From assembly GCA_016935665.1 (NCBI GenBank), contig JAFGQN010000125.1, positions 1 through 41,138 on the forward strand: a DNA stretch of 41,138 bases. The letters run 5' to 3'. The translations under genes and the position numbers were made by a program. The DNA is from Deltaproteobacteria bacterium (GTDB lineage: Bacteria > Myxococcota_A > Polyangia > JAAYKL01). Under the pieces are notes generated by a model. The model was not told the origin of the DNA. It did no database searches and saw only the letters and a program-made list of their open reading frames with translations. This document shows positions 15,224-23,255 of the stretch, piece by piece; position 1 is the first letter of the stretch; every line of letters starts with the position of its first letter.

Positions 15224-15838
15224 TCAGCGCAGCTGATCTTCAGCCCAGTCGAGCACCTGCGAGGTACGGCTGAGGGAAGGATGTGGAAAACTTAATGTCT
15301 GCACGTCCACAATGGGCGTCGAACGAAAACTGGCGTCCACCAGACTTTTAACGCGTCGGATAAGCTGGGTTGTATTTTCTTCTGTGATATGCGGCAACAT
15401 CAGCATAATGCGCTGTCGAAACGTGAAGACCACGTCACTGGCGCGCAGTCTTTCGCGCAGCACATCGATGAGTGCGTCGTACTGTGAATTGGTGGTGCGA
15501 TTCGACAGCTTGATGGCTATCATGGAAAACGTCTCGCCGTATCGTTTGGTTCTCGAGAGTTGCTCCGATATGCGTCCGCGCATAAATTTGCCCTTCAGCA
15601 GTCGGACGCCGGATTTCTCTGTTTCCATGGCCGCATGGCAGATAGTGATCAAATCTTCGATTTTAAGTTTTCTGTCCGGTATGAGTCGCTCGCAATAACC
15701 AAGAATATGATGTACGAGTTCCGCCGCCAGCGCTCCCTGCGTGGTAACGGCCGAATAGGTCATTTGCGCTGCGATCTCGGTGTCCAGATTGGCGCCTAAC
15801 CCGGTAATCTCGGTGCGAGAAGTTCTTTTTTCGCTCAT
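15224..15838 (-). CDS. Degenerate GGDEF-like protein coupled to plsY
   Basis: A 204-residue soluble protein. The C-terminal two thirds follow the pattern of a GGDEF domain: GRISEQLSRTKRYGETFSMI in place of the usual F..L..E..RA.RYG..FSL, then VLRERLRASDVVFTFRQRIM, then LMLPHITEENTTQLIRRVKSL. Where active diguanylate cyclases have the GG[DE]EF loop, this protein has FRQRIM, and the metal-binding Asp of the first strand is also missing. It should not make cyclic di-GMP but might bind a nucleotide or a partner. The N-terminal 60 residues are helical and unrecognised. The ATG has AGGAG eight bases upstream. It is followed immediately by plsY, so the two are one operon. Confidence 0.75.
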   Translation of the reverse strand: MSEKRTSRTEITGLGANLDTEIAAQMTYSAVTTQGALAAELVHHILGYCERLIPDRKLKIEDLITICHAAMETEKSGVRLLKGKFMRGRISEQLSRTKRYGETFSMIAIKLSNRTTNSQYDALIDVLRERLRASDVVFTFRQRIMLMLPHITEENTTQLIRRVKSLVDASFRSTPIVDVQTLSFPHPSLSRTSQVLDWAEDQLR

Positions 15839-16095
15839 TCCTGCTCCTGCCCCCTATGCGAAGAGTGCGACCCTATAACCTCCTGACTGTAGAATGAATC
15901 TCCTTGAAAATAAAGCTCATTTTCGTTTACTTGGGTTTATGGTGGGCGGTATGAATGCATTCCTGGATTGATGAAAGACGGACAGGGGATTTGAGAGACG
16001 GTCTATTGGGACATCCGGTGATAAAGAATGAGGAACCGGGGGATACAAAACGAGAATGATGTGACTGCGAACAGCATTCAGGAGAACTTGAAAAT

Positions 16096-16626
16096 ATGAA
16101 TAAAATTCCTGTGATAGGGGTTATTGGCGCCAATTTTGCGGATACTGAGGTGCTGGAAATTGCATCGGCAGTGGGCGAAGCCATCGCCGACAGTGGATGT
16201 CATCTGGTATGTGGTGGGAAAGGCGGTGTGATGGCTGCTGCATGTCGTGGATTTCGGTTTGCCCGCAATGAATTAAACGCGGTGCGGGTGGTGGCCATTG
16301 GTATTTTACCGGAAGATACATCGGCGTCTGCCAATGAGTTTGTGGATGTGGTGGTTCCCTCCGGGGTTGGGATTGCGCGAAATGCCATTATTACGCGCAT
16401 GGCCGATGGCATCGTATCTGTTGGTGGTGCGAGCGGCACGTTGAGTGAGCTGGCATTTGCCTGGCAGATGGGAAAACCGATTGCCGCGATGGTGGGTTCC
16501 GGTGGATGGAGTGAAAAACTGGCCGGTTGTCGGATTGACGATACTCGTACCGATGAAGTGTACGCCGCCCAAAGCGCGGGGGATGCAGTGGGGTTCTTGT
16601 TGAGACGAACAGGGCAATCTGAATGA
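16096..16626 (+). CDS. TIGR00725 / LOG-like Rossmann-fold protein
   Basis: A 176-residue protein with the start VIGVIGANFAD, the nucleotide-binding loop VCGGKGGVMAAACRG, GVGIARNAIITR, and VGGASGTLSELAFAWQMGKP. These place it in the TIGR00725 group of the LOG/DprA-like SLOG superfamily. Related proteins hydrolyse nucleotide 5'-monophosphates or sense nucleotide ligands; for TIGR00725 members the role is not established. It lacks the PGGxGTxxE motif of true LOG phosphoribohydrolases (here GGASGTLSE), so enzymatic activity should not be assumed. The ATG at 16096 has AGGAG about ten bases upstream. It overlaps tilS by four bases (ATGA), which indicates translational coupling. The 257 bases between it and the divergent GGDEF-like gene show no coding potential. 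Confidence 0.87.
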   Translation: MNKIPVIGVIGANFADTEVLEIASAVGEAIADSGCHLVCGGKGGVMAAACRGFRFARNELNAVRVVAIGILPEDTSASANEFVDVVVPSGVGIARNAIITRMADGIVSVGGASGTLSELAFAWQMGKPIAAMVGSGGWSEKLAGCRIDDTRTDEVYAAQSAGDAVGFLLRRTGQSE

Positions 16627-18017
16627 AGACGCAGTCCGTACTCGAAACGATTCGCCAGTCGCTGGAAACACTGAATGTGTCTGGAGAACGGATTTTACTG
16701 GCGGTATCCGGTGGTTCCGATTCCATGGCCATGCTGCATCTGGTTCGAAAGTTATGTGAACCGGATATGTTGCGGGTCGCCTGTGTGGACCACGGATTTC
16801 GTCCCGAGGCAGAAAAGGAATGGCAGCTGGTTCGGCATCAATGCGATGGGTTGGGGGTGTCGTCAAAAAAACTTTGCATCACAGAAAAATACGACGAATC
16901 GCAGACGGGATGCGGCCTGCAGCAATGGGCCAGGGACCGACGATATGCGCTTCTTCGGGAAGAGGCCAACCGGTTCAACTGCAGAGCCGTTTTGACCGCA
17001 CATACCCTCGATGACCAGGCCGAAACGGTAATGCTCCGGTTGATGCGGGGAACTGGTCTGGATGGTCTGGGGGCGATGATGGCAAAACGTGATTTGGGCG
17101 AGGGCGTTTTTCTTTTTCGTCCATTGCTGGGAATTGAACGTGTTCGACTGCGGGAATGGCTTTGCGCGCAAGACATCCCATGGGTTGAAGATCCAAGCAA
17201 CGAAAATATGCGATTTGCCAGAGTGCAGGCGCGAAAGCTGCTTCCGGAACTGGCGAAAAGCAGTCCCCGGATACGACACCATCTCTGTGCTCTTGCTGGG
17301 GAAGCGCAGGCCGTCACAAACTGGTTGGACGTGACGCTGGCAATAAAGAATATGTGCACACCGTTGCTCTGCAATCATGGCATTCGGGTGGATAGGGATG
17401 TGTTTGCCCAAATTCCGTTGCCGCTGCATGGACGCATCGTTCGGCAGGCACTGCAGTATTCCGCAGGGCATTTGCGCCGATTTGAGAGAAATCACATAAT
17501 CGCGATTGTGAACGGTCTTCATTCATCGGGACGGACCAGAGAGTTCGATTTGCCCGGAGAGTTTCGCGCCTGCACGTCCTATGGGGAGCTGTATGTGTTT
17601 CCGCAAAAGTTTTCGCCAAGTGTATCATTTGCAGGGCAAAATATGTCTCAGGTGTCATCCAATGAATGGATGGGACACCATTCTGAAATGGGTGTTACAG
17701 TGAAAGTGAATTTTGCTTCTTCATTGGAAAGAATATTTGATGAAGAAATGGAAAGAATGGAAAATCGTGAATTGATTGTGAGGCCTCTGAAAAACGGGGA
17801 TCACGTTTACAAAAGTAGCCGAAAAGTGGCGAAATTGCTGGTTGAACATCGCATTCCTTCGTTTTACAGGCCTTTCGTTCCAGGGCTGGCGACAACGTCA
17901 GGTGAAATTATTTCTATCCCCGGGATATTGAAATCGCGCATTTCGGGATTACGTATGGAATGGCATTTGCACGCAAATTGCGTGTTGAAAGATCTGAGGC
18001 AATTTGCCTCAATTTGA
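16623..18017 (+). CDS. tilS: tRNA(Ile)-lysidine synthase TilS
   Basis: A 464-residue N-type ATP pyrophosphatase that attaches lysine to C34 of the tRNA-Ile with CAU anticodon, changing its codon from AUG to AUA. The PP-loop SGGSDS is at 29-34. Then come VACVDHGFRPEAEKE, QQWARDRRY, and TAHTLDDQAETVMLRLMRG, the core TilS signature. The C-terminal region (about 330-464) corresponds to the substrate-binding TilS C domain (VRPLKNGDHVYKSSRKVAKLL). The gene starts at the ATGA overlap with the LOG-like gene. It is followed by ftsH after 126 bases, a widely conserved neighbourhood, here without the hpt gene that often lies between. Confidence 0.95.
   Translation: MKTQSVLETIRQSLETLNVSGERILLAVSGGSDSMAMLHLVRKLCEPDMLRVACVDHGFRPEAEKEWQLVRHQCDGLGVSSKKLCITEKYDESQTGCGLQQWARDRRYALLREEANRFNCRAVLTAHTLDDQAETVMLRLMRGTGLDGLGAMMAKRDLGEGVFLFRPLLGIERVRLREWLCAQDIPWVEDPSNENMRFARVQARKLLPELAKSSPRIRHHLCALAGEAQAVTNWLDVTLAIKNMCTPLLCNHGIRVDRDVFAQIPLPLHGRIVRQALQYSAGHLRRFERNHIIAIVNGLHSSGRTREFDLPGEFRACTSYGELYVFPQKFSPSVSFAGQNMSQVSSNEWMGHHSEMGVTVKVNFASSLERIFDEEMERMENRELIVRPLKNGDHVYKSSRKVAKLLVEHRIPSFYRPFVPGLATTSGEIISIPGILKSRISGLRMEWHLHANCVLKDLRQFASI
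17996..18010 (+). terminator. Weak hairpin at the end of tilS
   Basis: GAGGCAA-T-TTGCCTC forms a short stem overlapping the last codons of tilS and is followed by an A/T-rich stretch (AATTTGATTTTATTAT). It could reduce read-through into ftsH, but the loop is too tight for the full stem and the T run is interrupted. Confidence 0.3.
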
Positions 18018-18143
18018 TTTTATTATAAATTGTAAAGGGCGAGAAGCCGTGTTAAACAATCGCCGATAAAGACCAACTAATAATATACAAGCCAGTGGTA
18101 TTTGGCTGCTCAGGCGATTTTAGTCAGGAAACAGAGAAGAATT

Positions 18144-20090
18144 GTGAATCAGAAGTTAAAAACCGTAGTTCTTTGGAGTTTGCTCATTGTTCTGGTAATC
18201 ATCGTGATTGCCCTCATCAACAGTGAGCCACATGATCGGACTGTGCCTTTCAGTGAGTTTCAGACGGATTTGAAAGATGGTCGTGTGGAGGAAGTCACGA
18301 TTCGGGGCCGCAAGTACAGCTATGTTCGCCGGACCGAAACAGGAACCAGGGAAGATGTCCAGACCCTTGGCGTTGAGCCCGACACCAAGTTTAACGAGAC
18401 GCTGATGGCGTCTAACGTTAAAGTCAATTATCGGGAACCCGAAGACGACGGGTTGTTTCAAAGCATGTTGCTCAGCAGTGTGCCGGTGATTTTACTGTTG
18501 GCCGCATTCTTTATCATCATGCGTCAGATGCAGGCCGGTGGGGGCAAGGCGATGAGCTTTGGGAAAAGCCGGGCGCGGATGATGAGTGATCATAGTAAAA
18601 AGGTGACGTTCAAGGATGTCGCCGGCATTGATGAGGCACGCGAAGAATTTGAAGAAATCATCGATTTCCTCAAAGACCCAAAACATTTTCAACGGTTGGG
18701 CGGCCGAATACCGAAAGGTGTGCTTCTCATGGGAAGTCCTGGCACCGGAAAAACACTGTTGGCAAGAGCCATTGCCGGAGAAGCAGGGGTACCGTTCTTT
18801 TCCATTAGCGGTTCCGATTTCGTGGAGATGTTCGTCGGTGTCGGTGCGTCTCGTGTAAGAGACCTGTTTGAGCAGGGAAAAAAGAATGCACCCTGCATTG
18901 TATTTATCGATGAAATTGATGCCGTCGGACGCCAGCGGGGAGCTGGTCTTGGTGGGGGTCATGATGAGCGTGAGCAAACTCTGAATCAGTTGCTGGTTGA
19001 GATGGATGGATTCGAAGCGAACGATGGCGTGATTATCATTGCGGCCACCAACCGTCCCGACGTGCTGGATCCCGCGTTGCTGAGGCCGGGGCGTTTTGAC
19101 CGGCGTATCGTTGTGCCGAGTCCGGACGTGAAAGGTCGTGAGGGCATTTTAAAGGTGCATACCAAGCGTACACCAATGGCGTCATCTGTGGATCTAATGC
19201 TCCTGGCGCGCAGCACTCCGGGTTTTTCCGGAGCCGATCTTGAAAATCTCGTCAACGAAGCCGCGCTGCTGGCTGCTCGCCGAAACAAAGATGTGGTTGA
19301 AATGGAGGATTTCGAGGACGCGAAAGACAAAGTTCTGATGGGAACAGAGCGTCGCTCGATGATCATCAGTGACCGCGATAAGAAAATTACGGCATACCAT
19401 GAGTCGGGACACACAATTGTGGCCAGACTCATCGAAGGAACCGATCCGGTTCACAAGGTGACTATCATTCCACGCGGCCGTGCACTTGGTTTAACCCAGC
19501 AGCTGCCCACTGAAGACCGTTTGAACCTGACCAAGAGCTATGTTCTGGGGAAGATTGCCGTACTTATGGGTGGGCGAATTGCGGAGGAACTGGAATTCGA
19601 CGAATTGAGTACTGGCGCGGGACAGGACATCAAAACCGCAACGGAACTGGCCAGGCGTATGGTTTGTGAGTGGGGGATGAACGAGGAAGTTGGACCGCTG
19701 TATCTCGGTGACCATCAGGAAACGGTCTTTTTGGGCAGAGAAATTGGTCAGGGCAAGGAGTATTCCGAATCCACCGCACAGTTGGTGGATGCTCAGGTAA
19801 AGAAGATAGTGATGGACCAGTATAAAAACGCTAGAAAAATACTGACCCACAATCGTGTGGCATTGAAAATGATGAGCGAAGAGTTGCTTATTTCCGAGAC
19901 AATTGAATCGGAAAAAATAAACGCGATTCTGCGCAAATGCAACGCAACAAGCGAAAAGGTGTCCTTCACCTCGGATTCGGGCAGCAGTTCCTCATCCTCC
20001 TCCTCCTCGTCATCATCGTCTGCCCCCTCATCATCGTCGTCGTCTTCCACGATGCCGCCCATGACACCCACACCGGTTCCTTCGGTCTAA
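18144..20090 (+). CDS. ftsH: ATP-dependent zinc metalloprotease FtsH with polyserine tail
   Basis: A 648-residue membrane-anchored AAA+ protease that degrades unassembled or damaged membrane proteins and selected regulators. Membrane helix at about 8-25, periplasmic domain, second helix at about 111-126, AAA module with Walker A GSPGTGKT (197-204), Walker B VFIDEID (253-259), second region of homology [21 protein letters not shown], and the zinc site HESGH (419-423) with Asp495. The start is taken as GTG at 18144 ([11 protein letters not shown]), with GAGAAG five bases upstream. A TTG 42 bases further up would add 14 residues that spoil the usual short N-terminus. After residue 612 the protein ends in two serine runs (13 and 7 residues) and a Thr/Pro-rich tail, unlike the usual FtsH C-terminus. 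Confidence 0.96.
   Translation: MNQKLKTVVLWSLLIVLVIIVIALINSEPHDRTVPFSEFQTDLKDGRVEEVTIRGRKYSYVRRTETGTREDVQTLGVEPDTKFNETLMASNVKVNYREPEDDGLFQSMLLSSVPVILLLAAFFIIMRQMQAGGGKAMSFGKSRARMMSDHSKKVTFKDVAGIDEAREEFEEIIDFLKDPKHFQRLGGRIPKGVLLMGSPGTGKTLLARAIAGEAGVPFFSISGSDFVEMFVGVGASRVRDLFEQGKKNAPCIVFIDEIDAVGRQRGAGLGGGHDEREQTLNQLLVEMDGFEANDGVIIIAATNRPDVLDPALLRPGRFDRRIVVPSPDVKGREGILKVHTKRTPMASSVDLMLLARSTPGFSGADLENLVNEAALLAARRNKDVVEMEDFEDAKDKVLMGTERRSMIISDRDKKITAYHESGHTIVARLIEGTDPVHKVTIIPRGRALGLTQQLPTEDRLNLTKSYVLGKIAVLMGGRIAEELEFDELSTGAGQDIKTATELARRMVCEWGMNEEVGPLYLGDHQETVFLGREIGQGKEYSESTAQLVDAQVKKIVMDQYKNARKILTHNRVALKMMSEELLISETIESEKINAILRKCNATSEKVSFTSDSGSSSSSSSSSSSSSAPSSSSSSSTMPPMTPTPVPSV
19983..20048 (+). 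repeat. TCN trinucleotide tract coding the FtsH polyserine tail
   Basis: An almost uninterrupted run of TCC, TCA, TCG and TCT codons (plus AGC and AGT at the front), broken once by GCC-CCC. Such tracts are prone to in-frame expansion or contraction. Confidence 0.8.
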
Positions 20091-20338
20091 TCACCAACAT
20101 ATACAGATGCTCAGTCGAGTTAGTACTCCTGTTCCAGAATTCGTTCCTTAATTCATGACATATATCCCGTTGTTTGCGAAATGCCTGGAAGGACCGCGCT
20201 GCTGAGGAGATCGCATGCGAATTCCTCGAAGTGCGCACTGAAGAGCCCAGTTGCTGATTATTGGATCATGTGTGAATAATCTGCAGGCATGGGATATCTC
20301 CTGTTCATGACGCGTGGCAGACCTGCAATAAAAAGGAA

Positions 20339-20719
20339 GTGGCACTTCGAGATATTTGGACACAGCAATCACTTGCCGATGCGCTGTACGAGAAGGCAGG
20401 CGTTCGAATCAGTGGCAGCGACGTTTCCAAAATTCTAAACACAAAAGGTCTGCGCCCTCATCGGGTTCGCCAGTGGCTTCATAGTCAGGACCCCGAATTT
20501 AAACAGAAGGTATCGCGCATTTGTGAGCTGTACGTCTCCCCTCCCAAAGACGCGATATTGCTTTGCATTGACGAAAAGCCGATGCCGGTTCTCAAGAGAA
20601 AACACCCAACGAAGACAGGTCCTCGTGGAATTGACCACTGGAACCGGTTTGAGGCTCATCCATTCAACTGGAAATTTCGAGGAAATTTCGAACGGCCTCT
20701 ACTTGATGAGGCGATATGA
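20339..20719 (+). pseudogene. IS630-family transposase fragment
   Basis: The reading frame carries the N-terminal half of an IS630-type transposase: DIWTQQSLADALYEKAG and SGSDVSKILNTKGLRPHRVR (helix-turn-helix region), QWLHSQDPEFKQKVSRICEL, then LLCIDEKPMPVLKR, which contains the first catalytic Asp of the DDE triad. After TKTGPRG the similarity stops, and the remaining triad residues are missing. The frame is open for a few dozen bases upstream of the GTG at 20339 without a start codon, so the N-terminus is probably lost too. No terminal inverted repeats could be recognised. The 248 bases between ftsH and this fragment hold no gene. Confidence 0.75.
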
Positions 20720-21187
20720 GTTACCTTCTTTGTTATGGGAAACTACAAAAGCAGATGAATGGGACGCAGACAACGCGATGGCATTTCTGCACGAACACGG
20801 CCATAATGCACTTTGGGTAAAAAACGGGGCGCTCTTCCGACAATCGATTCCGGACCGCAGGACGCCCCCATTAAACACGCGCGGCTTCGGAGAGATACAG
20901 TGCACCTGTGGATTCTGGAAATTGCAGACTGTAGAGGCCGTTTCGAATCCACAGGATTTAGAGACCAGCGAAACAAATTGCAGGTTAAACCCCGCGACGC
21001 GAACTCCTCCGCAGCGCCGCTTACGACACTTCAATTACGGAACGAATTTAGGATCACCGGTACTGCGTTTCTGCGTTCGGAGCCGGTCATTTCATTTTCA
21101 CTGCAATATTTTTCTATTAATTGCGACCGCTCTCTGCCGGTTTGCTAAAATCTTGTGTTTTTTACTGATGGTAGTATTCGTATATGA
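20720..21187. other. Non-coding stretch after the IS630 remnant
   Basis: About 470 bases. Long overlapping open frames exist on both strands but look like random or decayed sequence: no ribosome binding site, no recognisable protein, and no continuation of the IS630 catalytic domain in any frame. The last 60 bases are A/T-rich and may hold the promoter of the signalling cassette, though no clear boxes are seen. Confidence 0.45.
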
Positions 21188-21604
21188 ATGATAGATTCCA
21201 AATGGACTCGGAAAGATGAATTGATCGACATTTTGCTGGATTTGAAACACGATTTTGGCAAATATCTTTTTTTGCACCTCTCACACCTCACGGCGGATTC
21301 TCCTGAAGATATGATTCGGGAGGCATTGCGTACAGCGCTGTTTGAAACGCGCAGGATCTCCGGTACCGTACGTACCGCAGAAGAAATCTGGGGACAGTAT
21401 CGCAGCGAAATAGACGCGTTGAAGTACGCGTTTAACGGTTATGACCGGCTGGTCCAATGTGTGGATGACGCACTGTCGCTGCATCGGTTTTTAATTCCGG
21501 AATCAGCGCCGCATCCTCCTCATGTGGGACACATTCACAAAGTGGCCCGGCAGGTTTCAGAAGTGATCGCGCAGATAATCGCGGAGGAAAACAGTGACCG
21601 CTAA
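21188..21604 (+). CDS. Small helical protein with HDxxK motif, first gene of signalling cassette
   Basis: A 138-residue all-helical, soluble protein of unknown family. Its first helix reads LIDILLDLKHDFGKYL. His21-Asp22-x-x-Lys25 resembles the phospho-acceptor His neighbourhood of histidine kinase dimerisation helices and phosphotransfer proteins. A possible phosphotransfer role is inference from that motif, the helical character and the company of a kinase and two receivers. The end overlaps the start of the activator gene by 11 bases, showing translational coupling. No ribosome binding site precedes the ATG, and a short or absent leader is possible. Alternatively it is a regulator or scaffold of the kinase. 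Confidence 0.75.
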   Translation: MIDSKWTRKDELIDILLDLKHDFGKYLFLHLSHLTADSPEDMIREALRTALFETRRISGTVRTAEEIWGQYRSEIDALKYAFNGYDRLVQCVDDALSLHRFLIPESAPHPPHVGHIHKVARQVSEVIAQIIAEENSDR

Positions 21605-23237
21605 AATTCGACTTTTGCTGATTGACGATGGCGATACCTACGCGCAGTTGATTCGCGAGCAAATGCCGGAGTGTGAATTGATTCGTCCCCCCGGTGCAGA
21701 TACCGATTGCGTGGGCGATGGCCCGGAGGCCATTTCATTTCTGGAAAAATACAAAGGTCCCATTGACCTGGTACTGCTGGACATGTTTTTTGATATTCCG
21801 GAGGATAAGCTGTTTCCCCTCGACGAAGGCGCCAGTTTGCGCCGTACCCGGCGTTTTCAGGGGGTGGCTATTCTAAGGGAAATTCATGCCCGATTTCCCG
21901 CGCTGCCTGTGGTTTTGCTTACATCCCTGGAGGATTTGTCTCTTGTGGACGCAGCAAAAGATCTTGTTTCTCAATCCATGACGTATGTTTTGGATGGTCA
22001 GGACGTGGATGCGTTGAGAGTTCGCATTGCCGCCGCAACCAAACGGTCCCGCGTTGAAGACGGGAGTCGCGTGCTCTGGGGCGAAAACTCCGTCATGAAA
22101 GCCATTCAGCGGCGACTCACCGTGTTGGCGCGCGGGGCAATGCCGGTGATTCTGGAAGGTGAAACCGGAACAGGAAAATCGTGGTTGGCCGAACAGTATG
22201 TCCATGTGAACAGTGGGCGTCCAGGACCGTTTATTGTGTTGGATTTGTCGACCATTCCCGAAAACCTGCTGTCGGCACACCTGTTTGGCGCTGTAAAAGG
22301 GGCTTACACGGGCGCTGTGGAAAGTCGAAAGGGTGTCTTCGAAATGGCCAATGAGGGCACGCTGTTTATCGATGAAATCCAAAACGCGCCTCTTGAAGTT
22401 CAAAAACAGTTGCTGCTGGTTTTACAGGACAAAAAAGTACGTCCCCTGGGGGCGAGTCGTGAAATCCTTGTTGACGTGAAAGTTGTGGCGGCCAGCAATC
22501 GACCTCTGGACGAAGCCGTGGCTCAGGGAACATTTCGACCGGATTTGTATATGCGGCTTTCCCCAGCCACGTGCGTACAGATTCCGCCGTTGCGGATGCG
22601 CCTGGAAGATTTATACTACCTGGCCAACCGATTTGCCCGTCGTGCGTTGCAGAACTCGGATATTGCATCACTGGTAAAAGAGGTGGCTACATCCATTGGC
22701 ATTTCCACCATCACTGATATTCGTCTCGTTATTGGACGCAACGACCATACTGACGTTTCGGGGTCATTGCAACTGGTCATTCCCAAACCCGTATGGAGAA
22801 TGATGGAGTCCCATTCCTGGCCCGGTAATATCCGCGAGCTTGAAATGATTATTTATAATCTGATTACCTTTACACTGGTGGATGCTATCGACACGGTTCA
22901 GCGGGGAATCCCCATTACCAATACCCGACTGCAGGTGGATGCAGGGTTGGTGGGCAATCTGCTTCTTGGCGCCAGGGCGTTGGAGCGAAAGCCCGAAAAT
23001 GGACAGGGAAGCGGGTCCATCGATGACAATCGCATTCCTGTTACCATTAACTCTGCCGGCACTTTGAACGATGTGGCCAACGATGTTGAACGGCAGTATT
23101 TTCTGACGCTGTTTCACTCGTGCAACAGGGATTTTGCACAGATGGCGCATAGACTGCTTGGGGACAGCAGCAAAGCCAGGGCCGTGCGACTGCGTTTTAA
23201 TCAGCTGGGTTTGCGTGTAAGGGATATAAAGTATTGA
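21594..23237 (+). CDS. NtrC-like activator: receiver, AAA+ and C-terminal helix-turn-helix
   Basis: 547 residues. The receiver (1-140) has IDDGD at the acidic pocket and Asp63 in LLDMFFD, with an insertion of about 25 residues after it (IPEDK to FQGVAIL). The AAA+ sigma-54 interaction domain (about 160-430) has Walker A GETGTGKS (189-196), the sigma-54 contact loop as GAYTGA (236-241; consensus GAFTGA, and Tyr is tolerated in some members), Walker B LFIDEI (257-262) and WPGNIRELE. A second insertion of about 30 residues lies before WPGN. The C-terminus (RDFAQMAHRLLGDSSKARAV and on) fits a Fis-type helix-turn-helix. It should open sigma-54 promoters after phosphorylation. Its receiver shares a feature with the stand-alone receiver downstream, suggesting a common phosphodonor. 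Confidence 0.9.
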   Translation: MTAKIRLLLIDDGDTYAQLIREQMPECELIRPPGADTDCVGDGPEAISFLEKYKGPIDLVLLDMFFDIPEDKLFPLDEGASLRRTRRFQGVAILREIHARFPALPVVLLTSLEDLSLVDAAKDLVSQSMTYVLDGQDVDALRVRIAAATKRSRVEDGSRVLWGENSVMKAIQRRLTVLARGAMPVILEGETGTGKSWLAEQYVHVNSGRPGPFIVLDLSTIPENLLSAHLFGAVKGAYTGAVESRKGVFEMANEGTLFIDEIQNAPLEVQKQLLLVLQDKKVRPLGASREILVDVKVVAASNRPLDEAVAQGTFRPDLYMRLSPATCVQIPPLRMRLEDLYYLANRFARRALQNSDIASLVKEVATSIGISTITDIRLVIGRNDHTDVSGSLQLVIPKPVWRMMESHSWPGNIRELEMIIYNLITFTLVDAIDTVQRGIPITNTRLQVDAGLVGNLLLGARALERKPENGQGSGSIDDNRIPVTINSAGTLNDVANDVERQYFLTLFHSCNRDFAQMAHRLLGDSSKARAVRLRFNQLGLRVRDIKY

Positions 23238-23255
23238 TGGAGAAGGGTATTTAAA

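Noticed and set aside
19793-20071. Minus-strand open frame rich in Asp and Glu opposite the end of ftsH
   Set aside because: It is the complement of the TCN serine tract in ftsH and has no ribosome binding site; a by-product of the repeat.
20523-21191. Long plus-strand frame through the IS630 remnant and the following gap
   Set aside because: Its first part is an out-of-frame shadow of the transposase and the rest shows no protein-like features or start signal.
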